Of a stretch of DNA of 32,841 bases, positions 23,158 through 32,396 are shown one piece after another. The DNA is from Clostridia bacterium (GTDB lineage: Bacteria; Bacillota; Clostridia; Christensenellales; Pumilibacteraceae): the NCBI GenBank assembly GCA_013316045.1, contig WSNJ01000012.1, forward strand, positions 1 to 32,841. The letters are read 5' to 3'. Below the pieces are notes generated by a model that saw only the letters and a program-made list of their open reading frames with translations, was not told where the DNA came from and ran no database searches. Position 1 is the stretch's first letter. Every line of letters begins with the position of its first letter. The position numbers and the translations under genes are program-made.

Positions 23158-24716
23158 AAACAGCAGTTATCTACGCAAGATTTAGTAGCGATAGACAAAC
23201 GGAACAGTCTATCGAAGGACAAGTTCGTGTATGTAACGACTACGCCGAAAGAAACGATATTCTAATCGCCAGTCAGTACATAGACCGAGCAACGACGGGT
23301 ACAAACGATAATCGTGATGCCTTCCAGCAAATGATGAAAGACAGCGACAAAAAGGCTTGGGATTACGTTCTTGTTTACAAGCTCGATAGATTCTCTCGTA
23401 ATAAGTTTGAAATGGCTATGCACCGCAAGCATCTCAAAGATAACGGGATAAAAATTCTATCCGCTATGGAAAACATACCAGATACCCCCGAAGGCATCTT
23501 GCTTGAAAGCCTTTTGGAAGGTATGAACCAATATTACAGCGAGGAGTTAGCGCAAAAGACCAGACGCGGACAACGAGAAACCCGACTTAAAGGACTGCAT
23601 TGCGCTGGCAAACTTAATTACGGTTACTACACCGAAAAGAAAAAAGTATTTATCCACGACGAAGAAGGTCCGATAGTCAAAGAGATATTTGAAAGGTACG
23701 CTGCCGGTGAACGTGGTAACGAAATTGCTATCAGTTTTGCCAAGCGCGGTATTCTCTATCGTGGTAAGCCGTTCAGTGCAGCGAACATATATGTAATTCT
23801 TCACGGCGAGAAATACACAGGTAAATACGAGTTGCACGGCGAAGTTTACGACAATATCTATCCGAGAATTATCGAGCCAGAACTTTACGAGAAATGCAAG
23901 CAAAAGATTGATGCCAACCGTTACGGCAATCATATCCCCGACTACTCCTACCTACTCCGACACAGAGTTTATTGTGGCAAGTGTGGAACGAGAATGACAT
24001 CATACAGCGGAACGTCGAAGTCTGGACGTGTCAATAAATACTATAAGTGTTGGAACGCTGTCAGCAAGAAAAACTGCGATGCAAAATTCATTAAGAAAGA
24101 CTACCTCGACACAGTTGTAATTAAAACCCTACAAGACACTTTGACGGGTAAAAACCTTACCGTAATCGTGGACGAAATCTATAAACAGCATAACGCCAAG
24201 CTGATGAGCGAAAACACCGTCAAACTACTTGAAAAGGAATTGACGCAGATCAACAAGTCAATAAGCAACATTATGCGAGCGATTGAGCAAGGCATTATAA
24301 CGGACACCACAAAAGAGCGATTACAAGAGCTTGAAAAGTCAAGGCAAGAGTTACAAGAGAAACTGATATTCGAGCGACTGCAGGAGCAAACCGTTTTAGA
24401 CAAGGAAACAATCGCAACGTACTTACAAGACGGTATTAAGCAAGAACCCGAAATGATGATTGAACTACTCGTCGAAAAAGTATTCGTGCATAGCGACCAC
24501 ATAGAAATCATACTCCACTACGTTGACGAACCGATAAAGACAAAACCCCGAATAGACGATAAAGAAGAAAGCCTCGAAGGAACTGACCTTCGGGGCGTTC
24601 TTATTTTTACGGCAATGACTTGGGTGGACGAGTTTTGGTGGAAAGGATTAAAGAAAAAAGACCTTGAGCCAAAACTCAAGGAAACCCGTAATATGCTTGT
24701 ATATATAGAAATATGA
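23154..24716 (+). CDS. Large serine recombinase (site-specific integrase), 520 aa
   Basis: N-terminal resolvase domain (about 1-150) with catalytic Ser11 in YARFSSDRQ and Arg-containing LDRFSRN. The recombinase domain (about 160-265) follows, with LNYGYYTEKK, then a zinc ribbon (CGKCG near 275 and the CWNAVSKKNC pair near 300), then a long coiled-coil (about 350-430). This is the large-serine-integrase family that inserts elements by attP x attB recombination. It is expressed from the shared-block promoter, coupled to the dead paralogue. The last about 50 residues follow a terminator-like hairpin (24571-24608) inside the frame, so the true gene may once have ended earlier. It lies about 55 nt from the broken end of the TIR/LRR gene, as expected for an integrase next to an attachment site. 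Confidence 0.95.
   Translation: MKTAVIYARFSSDRQTEQSIEGQVRVCNDYAERNDILIASQYIDRATTGTNDNRDAFQQMMKDSDKKAWDYVLVYKLDRFSRNKFEMAMHRKHLKDNGIKILSAMENIPDTPEGILLESLLEGMNQYYSEELAQKTRRGQRETRLKGLHCAGKLNYGYYTEKKKVFIHDEEGPIVKEIFERYAAGERGNEIAISFAKRGILYRGKPFSAANIYVILHGEKYTGKYELHGEVYDNIYPRIIEPELYEKCKQKIDANRYGNHIPDYSYLLRHRVYCGKCGTRMTSYSGTSKSGRVNKYYKCWNAVSKKNCDAKFIKKDYLDTVVIKTLQDTLTGKNLTVIVDEIYKQHNAKLMSENTVKLLEKELTQINKSISNIMRAIEQGIITDTTKERLQELEKSRQELQEKLIFERLQEQTVLDKETIATYLQDGIKQEPEMMIELLVEKVFVHSDHIEIILHYVDEPIKTKPRIDDKEESLEGTDLRGVLIFTAMTWVDEFWWKGLKKKDLEPKLKETRNMLVYIEI
24571..24608 (+). terminator. Terminator-like hairpin inside the 3' end of the recombinase ORF
   Basis: GCCTCGAAGG and CCTTCGGGGC (24571-24580 and 24587-24596, one G-U pair) with a 6-nt loop, followed by GTTCTTATTTTT. 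It looks like a rho-independent terminator but lies 120 nt before the stop codon. Confidence 0.5.
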
Positions 24717-24780
24717 TGGAAAAACGGCTAAAAACGATGAAAAATAGGCTTAAAAGGTGTTCTAACGAGGTTAAGCAAAC
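24717..24780. other. Inferred right boundary of the mobile element
   Basis: The recombinase stop is at 24716 and the giant TIR/LRR gene's stop at 24771, convergent and about 55 nt apart. The LRR gene ends abruptly after the AFA of a repeat (SIGANAFA), where an intact protein would continue with G/D-C-x-x-L. This fits integration within that gene, with the junction near 24770-24776. No direct repeat can be matched because the left end lies outside the window. Confidence 0.4.
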
Positions 24781-27700
24781 GCATTAGCACCGATACTCAT
24801 TACACTGCTCGGTATTTCTATGCTCGTCAATTTACCACAATTCTCGAACGCACTACTCCCGATACTCGTTACGCCGCTCGGTATCTCTATACTCGTTAAT
24901 TTACTGCAACCACGAAACGCATAGTCCCCTATACTCGTTACACTGCTCGGTATAGTTAGATTTCCCGTAATAGTTAGCGGCACATATACAATCTCGGTTT
25001 TAGCTTTATTATACAATATCCCGTCTTGACTACTGTAATTTTGATTATTGTTATCTACCGTTATGCTCATTATACTATTGCAATTATAGAATGCACTTCT
25101 TCCGATACTCGTTACACTGTTCGGTATCTCTATGCTCGTTAAGCTACTGCAACCGCTGAACGCATAGTCCCCTATACTCGTTACACTATACGACACTCCA
25201 TTATATGTTATCTCACTCGGTATGACAATTGTTCCCATAATATTTGTAGTCCATTGTCTTATCTTAGCTAATCCGTCTTTGAAACCATAATGAAATTTGT
25301 CTACTATCCCGTATTCATATCCATTCTCATCTTTTTTATTATTCTTGCAATCCCATATTGTAGTACAATCCTCATCCCAACTGTATCCCCACTCGAACGG
25401 CCTTCTTTTTTCTTCGCAATATATTATCAACATATAGCATTCATTGAACGCATAATTCCCGATACTCGTTACGCTGTTCGGTATCTCTATACTCGTTAAA
25501 TTACTGCAACCCCAAAACGCCCCATAACCAATACTCGTTATATCGTTCGGCATAGTTACACTAATCAAACCATAGTGTTTGTAAAACGCCTTATCGGCAA
25601 TACTTATAACTTTTTTATCATCAACATAAGACGGGATTTCAACGTTTGATTTCGTCCCATTATATTTAACAATAGTTATTTCTTCCGTTCCCGAATATTC
25701 AAAATCAGTATGCCAAACGGCATATAAATCATAATTAGGTTCAATTCCCATTTTATATTTTGTTTCATTATCATACGCCTTACTACCGTTTGCACTCGTC
25801 GCCCAGCCCGCGAATTCGTAACCGTTTCGAGTAAACGTATTCTCATTCAAATTTACGGTTGCGTCGGTTGCTATCCTTTGTTGCGACATATTTCCGTCGC
25901 CGCCGTTTGCGTGGAAAGTTATAGTGTTTATATTTGCAATCCAAGTAGCGGTATAAACGCGGTTGCCCGTGTTGCCTTTTGCTACCGTAACCGAATTTTG
26001 CGCGCCGCTTAACCCCGTTCCCGTCCAACCCGCAAATGCATAGCCTGCGCGCGTGGGATTTACGAGCGTAAACGCATTGGATTCTATATTGTATTGCGTC
26101 GGGTTGCCGCTTACACTGCCGCCGCCGAGATTATATTCAATCGCATAAGTTTTAAGAGTCCAGAGTGCATATAACGTATAACTGCTTTCCACACCCATTT
26201 TATAGCTTGCGCCGTTGTCGTATGCTTTATTGCCGTTTGCGCTCGTCGACCAACCTGCAAAATCATAGCCCGTTCTGACGAAACCATTCGCTTTTAAGTT
26301 TGCCGTAGCGTCAGTCTTTATTTTCTGCGCCGTCATACTGCCGCTTCCGCCGTTAGCGTTAAAAACAATTTCGTTTTCGTTCGGCGTCCATACGGCATAA
26401 AGCAAGTTGAAAGAATTCGTACCCATTTTATATTCTGCGCCGTTGCTATACATAACGCTTCCGTTTATGCTCGCAGACCAACCGGCAAACGAATAGCCTT
26501 TTCTTTCAAAGGCGTTGACGGTAAGTTTGGCACTCCGATCCGTACAGATTATTTGCGCGCTCATACTGCCGCCCGTCGCGCCGTTGCCGTCGAATACTAT
26601 TCTGTTTTCGTTTGCCGTCCAATGCGCGTCAACCGAACACTTGCCCGGATATTTCCAAACGCCGACAGACTTTCCTTGCGAATCCGTCAGTTTTTCTTCT
26701 CCGCGATACCAACCGTCAAAAGAATATCCGTCTCTTTCGGGAACGGGGAAAGTATAGTTTTGCTCATATCCGACATACATCTCCGAAACGGTATTGTTCG
26801 CAGTCGCGCCGTTGTAATTGAACGTAATCGAGCCTGCATAAACAATGGCGGCGTTATTTCCGCCGTTCCAATCTTCGTGCCAAGCCGACGGTATATCCAA
26901 AAAGCCCGCCAATGAAATAATTTGAAGATTATCGCAGTCGGCAAACGCATTGCGTCCTATATATTCAACAGAATTCGGAATAACGATTTCGGCAATAGCC
27001 GTTCCGCAAAACGCTTCGTCGTCTATGCGAATCAGATTACGCGGCAAAATCACCGTTTGCAATTTACCGCATTTTGCAAAAGCTCTCGCGCCGATTTTCG
27101 TTACCGTGTCGGGAATAACGAATTCCGTAACTTTATCGAAGTTTTCGAATGCGCCGCTCGAAATTTCGACAACGGGTTTACCGTTATACTCACCCTGAAT
27201 CTCGAATTTGCCCGATACGTTTTTATGATAGTATTTTCCAGCTTTTACGGCATAGCCGCCGTCAACCGCCGTATATTTAAGCCGATTTTCGCTTTTGTGA
27301 TATAGAACGCTACCCGTTATTATCGCGCTTATAACAAGCACTATCGCAAGCGCCAAACTCGTTATTTTTAATATCCGTTTACGCTTGCGCGCCGCTATGT
27401 CCTTTTTGCGTTTTTCTTCTATCCACGCTTTTTGCTTGTTTTGCACGTCGATATAATGCGCCATTGCCGCGCTGTTGTTCGCGGACGCCAAAAGCGCATT
27501 CTGAAATTCTCTGTATTCGGATATTACATCGGGTTGCCCGATAAGTTCTTCGTCCGACTTACAATGCAACTTAGATTGCAAAAGTCCCCAATACGCCGTA
27601 TGATCGTCGGCGTTCATATCGACGCTCATTGCAAAATATCTTTCGGAATACGAGAAATATCCCTTAATCAGACATATCCGCGCAACGGTGTACACGTTGA

Positions 27701-30092
27701 GCAATAATTTTTCGTCGTATTCTTTCGGAATATATTGCAACAGTTTTTCGAAAACGTCAAACACTTTATTCGGCACGGAATCGGATTTTTTGATATTTTC
27801 CGCACACGCGTGCAAAAGCGTTTCCAAAAAAGTCATACGTTGCGCTTCGTTTTCGTACAAGGAAAACAGTTCTTCCAAAGTATTGAAATTCGATAAATTC
27901 CCGATAAATGCGGAAAGATTTTCCGTTGCTCCGCATCCGATTTCGGCATAAAACTTGCCGATATAATCCGGAATATCGTCCTCGCCGTATTCTATCGCTT
28001 TATCGTAGTATTTTATTGCCAAAGCGAACAAATTGCGTTTACGCGCGCTTTCGGCAAAAGAATAGTAGCAATCGGCGTGCTTTTCGAAATCTCCTTGCGC
28101 GAAATACGCCACGGCTCTTTCAAAGAATTCACCGCCGTTTTCCGACGCGCTTTGCACGCTTTTTTCAATCGCCTGCGACAGTATCGCATCGCGGCTCACA
28201 AATTTGTATTTGCCGAAAATTTCCAACCAACCCGAAGCAAAATCGTATCTGTTTTCGTCGATAGCTTTAACGCAACGCTCGCCGCAAATATGCAAAAACT
28301 TCAATGCCGACGGTTCATCGGCTTGTATAAGCGTATTTTCTATGTCGCCGAAAAGACCGTTTCTTTCCGCATATTCGAAAACGAAATCGTCCGACTCGGT
28401 TTTGTATTTCAATTTAAGTTCGCCAAGCTTTGTGAAAAAATCGGCGACGGCTATTTCGGAAAGCTGTTTTAAGTATTCGCTCGCCGCATCGAAAATTTTT
28501 ACTCGCAAACATTTATCGAATATCTTTTTCAGCTTGTCGATATATTCCGCATTATTTTCTTCGTACAAAATAGCCGTATCGATAAAATATTTGCTCATAT
28601 CGAACGGGAATTTCGTTATTGCGTCCTCGAAAAGTTCGTTTCTCAGTCTTGCGACGGTTTCGTTCTTAAACGACTGTATTTGCTCGTATAAAACTTTCGC
28701 TTTGTCATATTCGGCGGCAACATACAAATTCTCTATTTCACCGCATACGGCAAGCAAAATCTCTTCGGCATCGTTTTTCGACGCATAAGCCAATACTTTT
28801 GACAGAAGATCGGTATCGTCGAAACCGTGCACGCCCGTTTGAACGAATTCACGAATATTTTTACACCGCGCTTTCGCCAACAATTTGCCCAAAAGCGCAT
28901 TGCCGTTATCCGGACTGCTTGTGAGAAAATCGCCGAACGACTTGCCCGCTTCGTCGAATGCGCCGCTTTGCAAATATGCGTATGCGATTTTCAACAGCTT
29001 TTCGGCATTCGCGGTAAGTTTCGCTACGGTATAATTGCCTATTTCGCGTTTTTCTACGTTTTTTCTTTGAGATTGACCCCCCCCCGAGTTATTGCGAATA
29101 TCGGAAATTTCGAGAATATCCAATCTCGCCGCCGCAACTTTGCTTTTTTCGACTCGCTTTTTAATTTCTCTTCTTTCTATATGCGGCACTTGGGTTTTCG
29201 CCGCTTTTACTACTCGCGCAACATAAGCGTCTAAATCGTGCAAAAACGTAAGACTGTTTCTGTCTATACATTGCACGGACGAAAGCGGACGCGACAGTTC
29301 GCTCGGATTAAAGCCTTTGTACGCTACGATAAGCGCATTGCTTTGCTTTTGTCCGCTCTTTATGCGCTTGTAGAATCTCGACCACTCGTTCTTTATCCAC
29401 GTGGATTCTATGTATTCCGTTTTGCTCCCGAATACGATCATTACGTGCGCCGTGTTCAGCGCGTTGAATATGTACGGTTCGTATTTTTCGCCCGCTTTGT
29501 CTTTCAGCGATTCGCGGCTGTAAAACACCCTGTATCCGAGCGACTGCAAATGAGTATATAACTCAAACGCTTCGTGGCTGTCCTCGGTCCGCTCTACTCC
29601 GTTTTCAAGTTCCGTATCCTTATACGAAACAAATATGTCGTAAGGCTGTTCTTTCGATGCCTTTTCGACCCACTCTTTTCGTATCTTTTCTATCTTCTCG
29701 GCTTGCGTTTCGTAATATTTGCGGTTGTCTTTGTTCGCCAAGTCAAGCGCTCGCAGATAATCTTTATCCCCGAGTATGCTGTCGTAGCTCGTCGCATAGC
29801 ACGTGGGGATCATTTTCCCGTCGTAGTCCTGCTCGTACTTTATGCCGTACTTAGCAAGCACCAATCCCCAATATCCCTCGCTGTTTTGCGGATACTTGCG
29901 GATTATATCCCGATACGCCTCTTCCGCGTCGTCGAACGCGTTCAGCCGTAGTTTCTGCGCGGCATTATACAACAGAGTAACTTCTTCGTTCGAAAGTTCC
30001 TCTTCCTTGTACGCTCCGCAAGCGGGACATTTCCACTTCCCGTCTGCGTATTCATAATTCGCTCCGCATATATTGCAAATATTCCGACTCAT
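24771..30092 (-). CDS. Giant zinc-ribbon/TPR/TIR/transmembrane/LRR protein, 1773 aa, probably 3'-truncated
   Basis: Order of domains: zinc ribbon (C6, C9, C22, C25); helical TPR-like segment (about 35-130); TIR domain (about 151-290; YDIFVSYKDT, and W232-x3-E236 placing the catalytic glutamate for NAD hydrolysis); low-complexity linker with a G9 tract (about 338); TPR-like repeats (about 365-890); one transmembrane helix (about 905-930); LRR_5 block (about 960-1070); several Listeria-Bacteroides repeats (about 1090-1420; GYxFxGW); second LRR_5 block to the end. TIR and TPR would be cytoplasmic and the repeats outside. The protein stops in mid-LRR without a C-terminal domain, next to the recombinase. 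It is the last gene of the XRE-SPFH operon. TIR enzymes usually cleave NAD+ or make signals in immunity. The start has no good ribosome site. Confidence 0.9.
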   Translation of the reverse strand: MSRNICNICGANYEYADGKWKCPACGAYKEEELSNEEVTLLYNAAQKLRLNAFDDAEEAYRDIIRKYPQNSEGYWGLVLAKYGIKYEQDYDGKMIPTCYATSYDSILGDKDYLRALDLANKDNRKYYETQAEKIEKIRKEWVEKASKEQPYDIFVSYKDTELENGVERTEDSHEAFELYTHLQSLGYRVFYSRESLKDKAGEKYEPYIFNALNTAHVMIVFGSKTEYIESTWIKNEWSRFYKRIKSGQKQSNALIVAYKGFNPSELSRPLSSVQCIDRNSLTFLHDLDAYVARVVKAAKTQVPHIERREIKKRVEKSKVAAARLDILEISDIRNNSGGGQSQRKNVEKREIGNYTVAKLTANAEKLLKIAYAYLQSGAFDEAGKSFGDFLTSSPDNGNALLGKLLAKARCKNIREFVQTGVHGFDDTDLLSKVLAYASKNDAEEILLAVCGEIENLYVAAEYDKAKVLYEQIQSFKNETVARLRNELFEDAITKFPFDMSKYFIDTAILYEENNAEYIDKLKKIFDKCLRVKIFDAASEYLKQLSEIAVADFFTKLGELKLKYKTESDDFVFEYAERNGLFGDIENTLIQADEPSALKFLHICGERCVKAIDENRYDFASGWLEIFGKYKFVSRDAILSQAIEKSVQSASENGGEFFERAVAYFAQGDFEKHADCYYSFAESARKRNLFALAIKYYDKAIEYGEDDIPDYIGKFYAEIGCGATENLSAFIGNLSNFNTLEELFSLYENEAQRMTFLETLLHACAENIKKSDSVPNKVFDVFEKLLQYIPKEYDEKLLLNVYTVARICLIKGYFSYSERYFAMSVDMNADDHTAYWGLLQSKLHCKSDEELIGQPDVISEYREFQNALLASANNSAAMAHYIDVQNKQKAWIEEKRKKDIAARKRKRILKITSLALAIVLVISAIITGSVLYHKSENRLKYTAVDGGYAVKAGKYYHKNVSGKFEIQGEYNGKPVVEISSGAFENFDKVTEFVIPDTVTKIGARAFAKCGKLQTVILPRNLIRIDDEAFCGTAIAEIVIPNSVEYIGRNAFADCDNLQIISLAGFLDIPSAWHEDWNGGNNAAIVYAGSITFNYNGATANNTVSEMYVGYEQNYTFPVPERDGYSFDGWYRGEEKLTDSQGKSVGVWKYPGKCSVDAHWTANENRIVFDGNGATGGSMSAQIICTDRSAKLTVNAFERKGYSFAGWSASINGSVMYSNGAEYKMGTNSFNLLYAVWTPNENEIVFNANGGSGSMTAQKIKTDATANLKANGFVRTGYDFAGWSTSANGNKAYDNGASYKMGVESSYTLYALWTLKTYAIEYNLGGGSVSGNPTQYNIESNAFTLVNPTRAGYAFAGWTGTGLSGAQNSVTVAKGNTGNRVYTATWIANINTITFHANGGDGNMSQQRIATDATVNLNENTFTRNGYEFAGWATSANGSKAYDNETKYKMGIEPNYDLYAVWHTDFEYSGTEEITIVKYNGTKSNVEIPSYVDDKKVISIADKAFYKHYGLISVTMPNDITSIGYGAFWGCSNLTSIEIPNSVTSIGNYAFNECYMLIIYCEEKRRPFEWGYSWDEDCTTIWDCKNNKKDENGYEYGIVDKFHYGFKDGLAKIRQWTTNIMGTIVIPSEITYNGVSYSVTSIGDYAFSGCSSLTSIEIPNSVTSIGRSAFYNCNSIMSITVDNNNQNYSSQDGILYNKAKTEIVYVPLTITGNLTIPSSVTSIGDYAFRGCSKLTSIEIPSGVTSIGSSAFENCGKLTSIEIPSSVMSIGANAFA
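24786..25560 (-). repeat. 69-bp LRR_5-coding repeats
   Basis: Several imperfect units of about 69 bp (23 residues), each beginning near ATACTCGTTAC on the plus strand and containing CTCGGTATCTCTAT; many share long identical runs. They encode C-x-x-L-T-S-I-E-I-P-x-x-V-T-S-I-G units. The near identity points to recent expansion or conversion. Confidence 0.8.
29077..29085 (-). repeat. G9 homopolymer inside the TIR gene
   Basis: A run of nine C on the plus strand (nine G in the coding strand) encodes part of NNSGGGQ, between the TIR domain and the TPR region. A slip of one or two bases would shift the frame and cut off the TPR, membrane and LRR parts while leaving the TIR domain intact. Confidence 0.85.
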
Positions 30093-30132
30093 CAGTTTTT
30101 ACCCGAGTTTTTTTTTAATCTTTTAATCTCGA

Positions 30133-30717
30133 TTATATAATTCTGTTCTTTTCCGCTTCGATTTCGGCAGATAAATCGAGCCCCGAAGTTTCGGGCATAG
30201 ATACACCGCTCATTTTCGCGCGAGCGGCATCGATCATAGGGCGAACCGAAGCAATTTCCGCATCGCTTCGCGCTCTGTTGGCGGGATTCGATGTTTTCAT
30301 TGCTCCGACCATTGCTTTTTGCGAAATTTTCATATTGCGCATATATTTCGCCATTTTGGCGTTTGCTTTCTGTATCTTGCGGATATCCGGAAGCTGCGAT
30401 TTGCCGCTTGCCATAGAATCGAGCGCCGCCATAGCGGTTGCCATAGTCATTGCGATGGAATTAGATACGTTTATAATATCGAAATTCGCTTTCGTTTGCA
30501 TAAGCGCGCTTATAACGTCGTTAAGCTCCATAAGCGCATTCAGCGCAACGTCGTAAGTCCCCGTATCGCCGTTGATTTCCGCTTCCGCCGCAATCTTGGC
30601 ATACTCTTCGCGCTTTTGCTTTAACGTGTTGATTTGCTCGTTGAATTTTTCAAGCTGCTCGTCGCGCTCCATCTGCGCCATAATTTCTTTTTCCTGCTTC
30701 GTCTTAAAAAATGCCAT
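30133..30717 (-). CDS. Coiled-coil protein with ESCRT-III/Snf7-like layout, 194 aa
   Basis: Basic/charged N-terminal helix (MAFFKTKQEKEIMAQMERDE), a long helical hairpin, then a methionine-rich segment (MAALDSMASGKSQLPDIRKI, then NAKMAKYMRNMKISQKAMVG) reminiscent of the CHMP/Snf7 core, and an acidic C-terminal tail. Length fits ESCRT-III proteins (about 200 aa). They polymerise on membranes to bend or repair them; bacterial relatives include PspA/Vipp1 and others in conflict systems. The assignment rests on layout and composition, so a generic coiled-coil protein is the alternative. It lies 5 nt after the 335-aa gene and 40 nt before the TIR gene. Confidence 0.7.
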   Translation of the reverse strand: MAFFKTKQEKEIMAQMERDEQLEKFNEQINTLKQKREEYAKIAAEAEINGDTGTYDVALNALMELNDVISALMQTKANFDIINVSNSIAMTMATAMAALDSMASGKSQLPDIRKIQKANAKMAKYMRNMKISQKAMVGAMKTSNPANRARSDAEIASVRPMIDAARAKMSGVSMPETSGLDLSAEIEAEKNRII

Positions 30718-30722
30718 TTTTC

Positions 30723-31730
30723 TCAGCCCTCCGTATCGATTTTCGTTTTAGCGTCGTTCGACTTTGCAATGTCTTCGCTTGCACTCGCCAACGCTTCTTT
30801 CTCGCGCTTTTTGCGCATAAGCTCTTCTTTGTATTTCATCGCGTCGTCGCTGACGGTTGCCGCTCCGCTGTCGAGCCCGAACACTTTGCTGTCGAGCGTT
30901 GCCGTGCGCTCCGAAATGGTTTTGATTTCGGCGTCCATACGTTTGAGAATCACAACCGCCTTATCCGGTTCCGTCAATACTTTTTTCAATCTGTCGATAT
31001 TAAGCAACGCTTTCGCTTTGCTTATTTCTTCCGCCGCAAAATCTGTTGCTTGCAGAATTTCTTTTGCGTTTGCGAAAATCATATCCAAAAGATTATAACA
31101 AGCCGAATAATTATTCTGACGCACCGTAAGCATATCTATTTTGCTTTTTACCGCTTTTACGTTACGGAACAGTTCGTTTATTTTGCGCTCGTTGTTTTCG
31201 TCCAACATAGCGTTTTCGTATTCTGAAAGATCCTTTTCCAATGTGCGAACTTCTTTATCGAGCCGTTTACCGTTCTCCGCGAAACTTTGCTTTATATCCG
31301 CAAGCTCGTCCAAACGGGCGTCCAATTTTCTGCGACTTCGGCTTATTTTTGCCTGCCGTATTTCTTCCGGCGTTTCCATTACGGCGTTGCCGTCCAGCAC
31401 GTCTTTCCAAAGTCCGATAGTATAGAACAATTCGTCGGCGGCACTTTCGAAACGGTGCGTCATAGGTTGCTCGATTTGCTTTTTCAATTCTTTCAACTGT
31501 TCTGCCGCGTCGTTTGCCAACAATTCGATATTCTCCGAACCCGTGCATACGCTGTTTTCCAACATATCTGTCAAAGTCTTTAATTGTTCCGTAATGCTTA
31601 CAACCGTATCTTTATCAAGCTCGACGTTACCCTTGCCCTTATCCAAACGATAAGCGACGGCTTTCAACTCGTTTACGATATCATCGCGCAAAGCATTGTT
31701 ATTTTTAACCGACGGAATATATTTTTTCAT
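30723..31730 (-). CDS. Long coiled-coil protein, 335 aa
   Basis: Almost entirely charged heptad-like helix (for example KLDARLDELADIKQSFAENG and RTLEKDLSEYENAMLDENNE), without membrane segment or nucleotide-binding motif. MKKYIP start at 31730, 12 nt after the SPFH gene and 5 nt before the 194-aa gene. A filament-forming or membrane-associated scaffold is likely given its neighbours; PspA/Snf7-like relationship is possible but not shown by any motif. The specific role is unknown. Confidence 0.7.
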   Translation of the reverse strand: MKKYIPSVKNNNALRDDIVNELKAVAYRLDKGKGNVELDKDTVVSITEQLKTLTDMLENSVCTGSENIELLANDAAEQLKELKKQIEQPMTHRFESAADELFYTIGLWKDVLDGNAVMETPEEIRQAKISRSRRKLDARLDELADIKQSFAENGKRLDKEVRTLEKDLSEYENAMLDENNERKINELFRNVKAVKSKIDMLTVRQNNYSACYNLLDMIFANAKEILQATDFAAEEISKAKALLNIDRLKKVLTEPDKAVVILKRMDAEIKTISERTATLDSKVFGLDSGAATVSDDAMKYKEELMRKKREKEALASASEDIAKSNDAKTKIDTEG

Positions 31731-31742
31731 TATTTCGCTCCT

Positions 31743-32396
31743 TTATCCGTTAATCCTGTTTCTGATAAGTTCCAAATCTTCTTCGTTGACGTGAATCCCG
31801 TCGACCGTAAGATCTTTTAATTTTAACCCAAGCTCGCCGAATACGCTTTCCGACGAAAGCGCTTTTATAAGAGCTTGTCGCAGTTCGTCCGTATGTGCGG
31901 ATATTTCGAATACGGATATATCGGTAGCCGCAAAATACTTTCCCAAAAGCGTCGTACCGACCGTTCTGAGAACGCCGACGGTTTTTTCGCGCAACATATC
32001 GAGGGTTATATTCTCTTCCGTATCGAAACAGCGCATCAGTTTTCCCGTTTCCGCGATTTCCACGCTGTATTTTCCGTTTGTTCCAACGCGGTACGCCTCT
32101 TTCAGACGCTCGTTGTTAACCTGAATATTTCCGAATCCCCACATCATATTCGGCAACAGTTTCGTTCTTACAAACGCTACTCTGCATTCTTTGCCTATAT
32201 ACTCTTTGCCCGATTCCGAAATCTTTTTCGGAGCTCCGGCATTTATGCGAAACGCTATGTTTTCATCCGCAAACACAAGCGCACGATATCCGTTCGGCAC
32301 TTTTATCGCCGTCGCTTTATCCGCAATAAACGTATCCGTAAATTGCACAATTACGTTTTCGTCCGCTATCATCGGTTCCAATACGATTCCTTTCAT
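31743..32396 (-). CDS. SPFH/Band 7-like protein, 217 aa
   Basis: Sequence fits an SPFH core: early strands YRALVFADENIAFRINAG, middle VAFVRTKLLPNMMWGFGN, a helical region, and the closing LGLKLKDLTVDGIHVNEEDL motif, followed by the ELIRNRI end typical of Band 7/YdjI-type proteins. SPFH proteins assemble rings or scaffolds at membranes. There is no N-terminal transmembrane helix, so it would rely on partners or membrane binding. Its ATG overlaps the TGA of the XRE gene by 4 nt. It lies directly before two coiled-coil proteins and the TIR protein. Confidence 0.8.
   Translation of the reverse strand: MKGIVLEPMIADENVIVQFTDTFIADKATAIKVPNGYRALVFADENIAFRINAGAPKKISESGKEYIGKECRVAFVRTKLLPNMMWGFGNIQVNNERLKEAYRVGTNGKYSVEIAETGKLMRCFDTEENITLDMLREKTVGVLRTVGTTLLGKYFAATDISVFEISAHTDELRQALIKALSSESVFGELGLKLKDLTVDGIHVNEEDLELIRNRING

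Noticed and set aside
24786-25560. CRISPR-like regular repeats
   Set aside because: The 69-bp units are continuous coding LRR repeats without spacers.
28204-28788. Long plus-strand open frame antisense to the TIR gene (194 aa)
   Set aside because: It mirrors the coding strand's codon bias, has no ribosome site, and the sense protein is clearly real.
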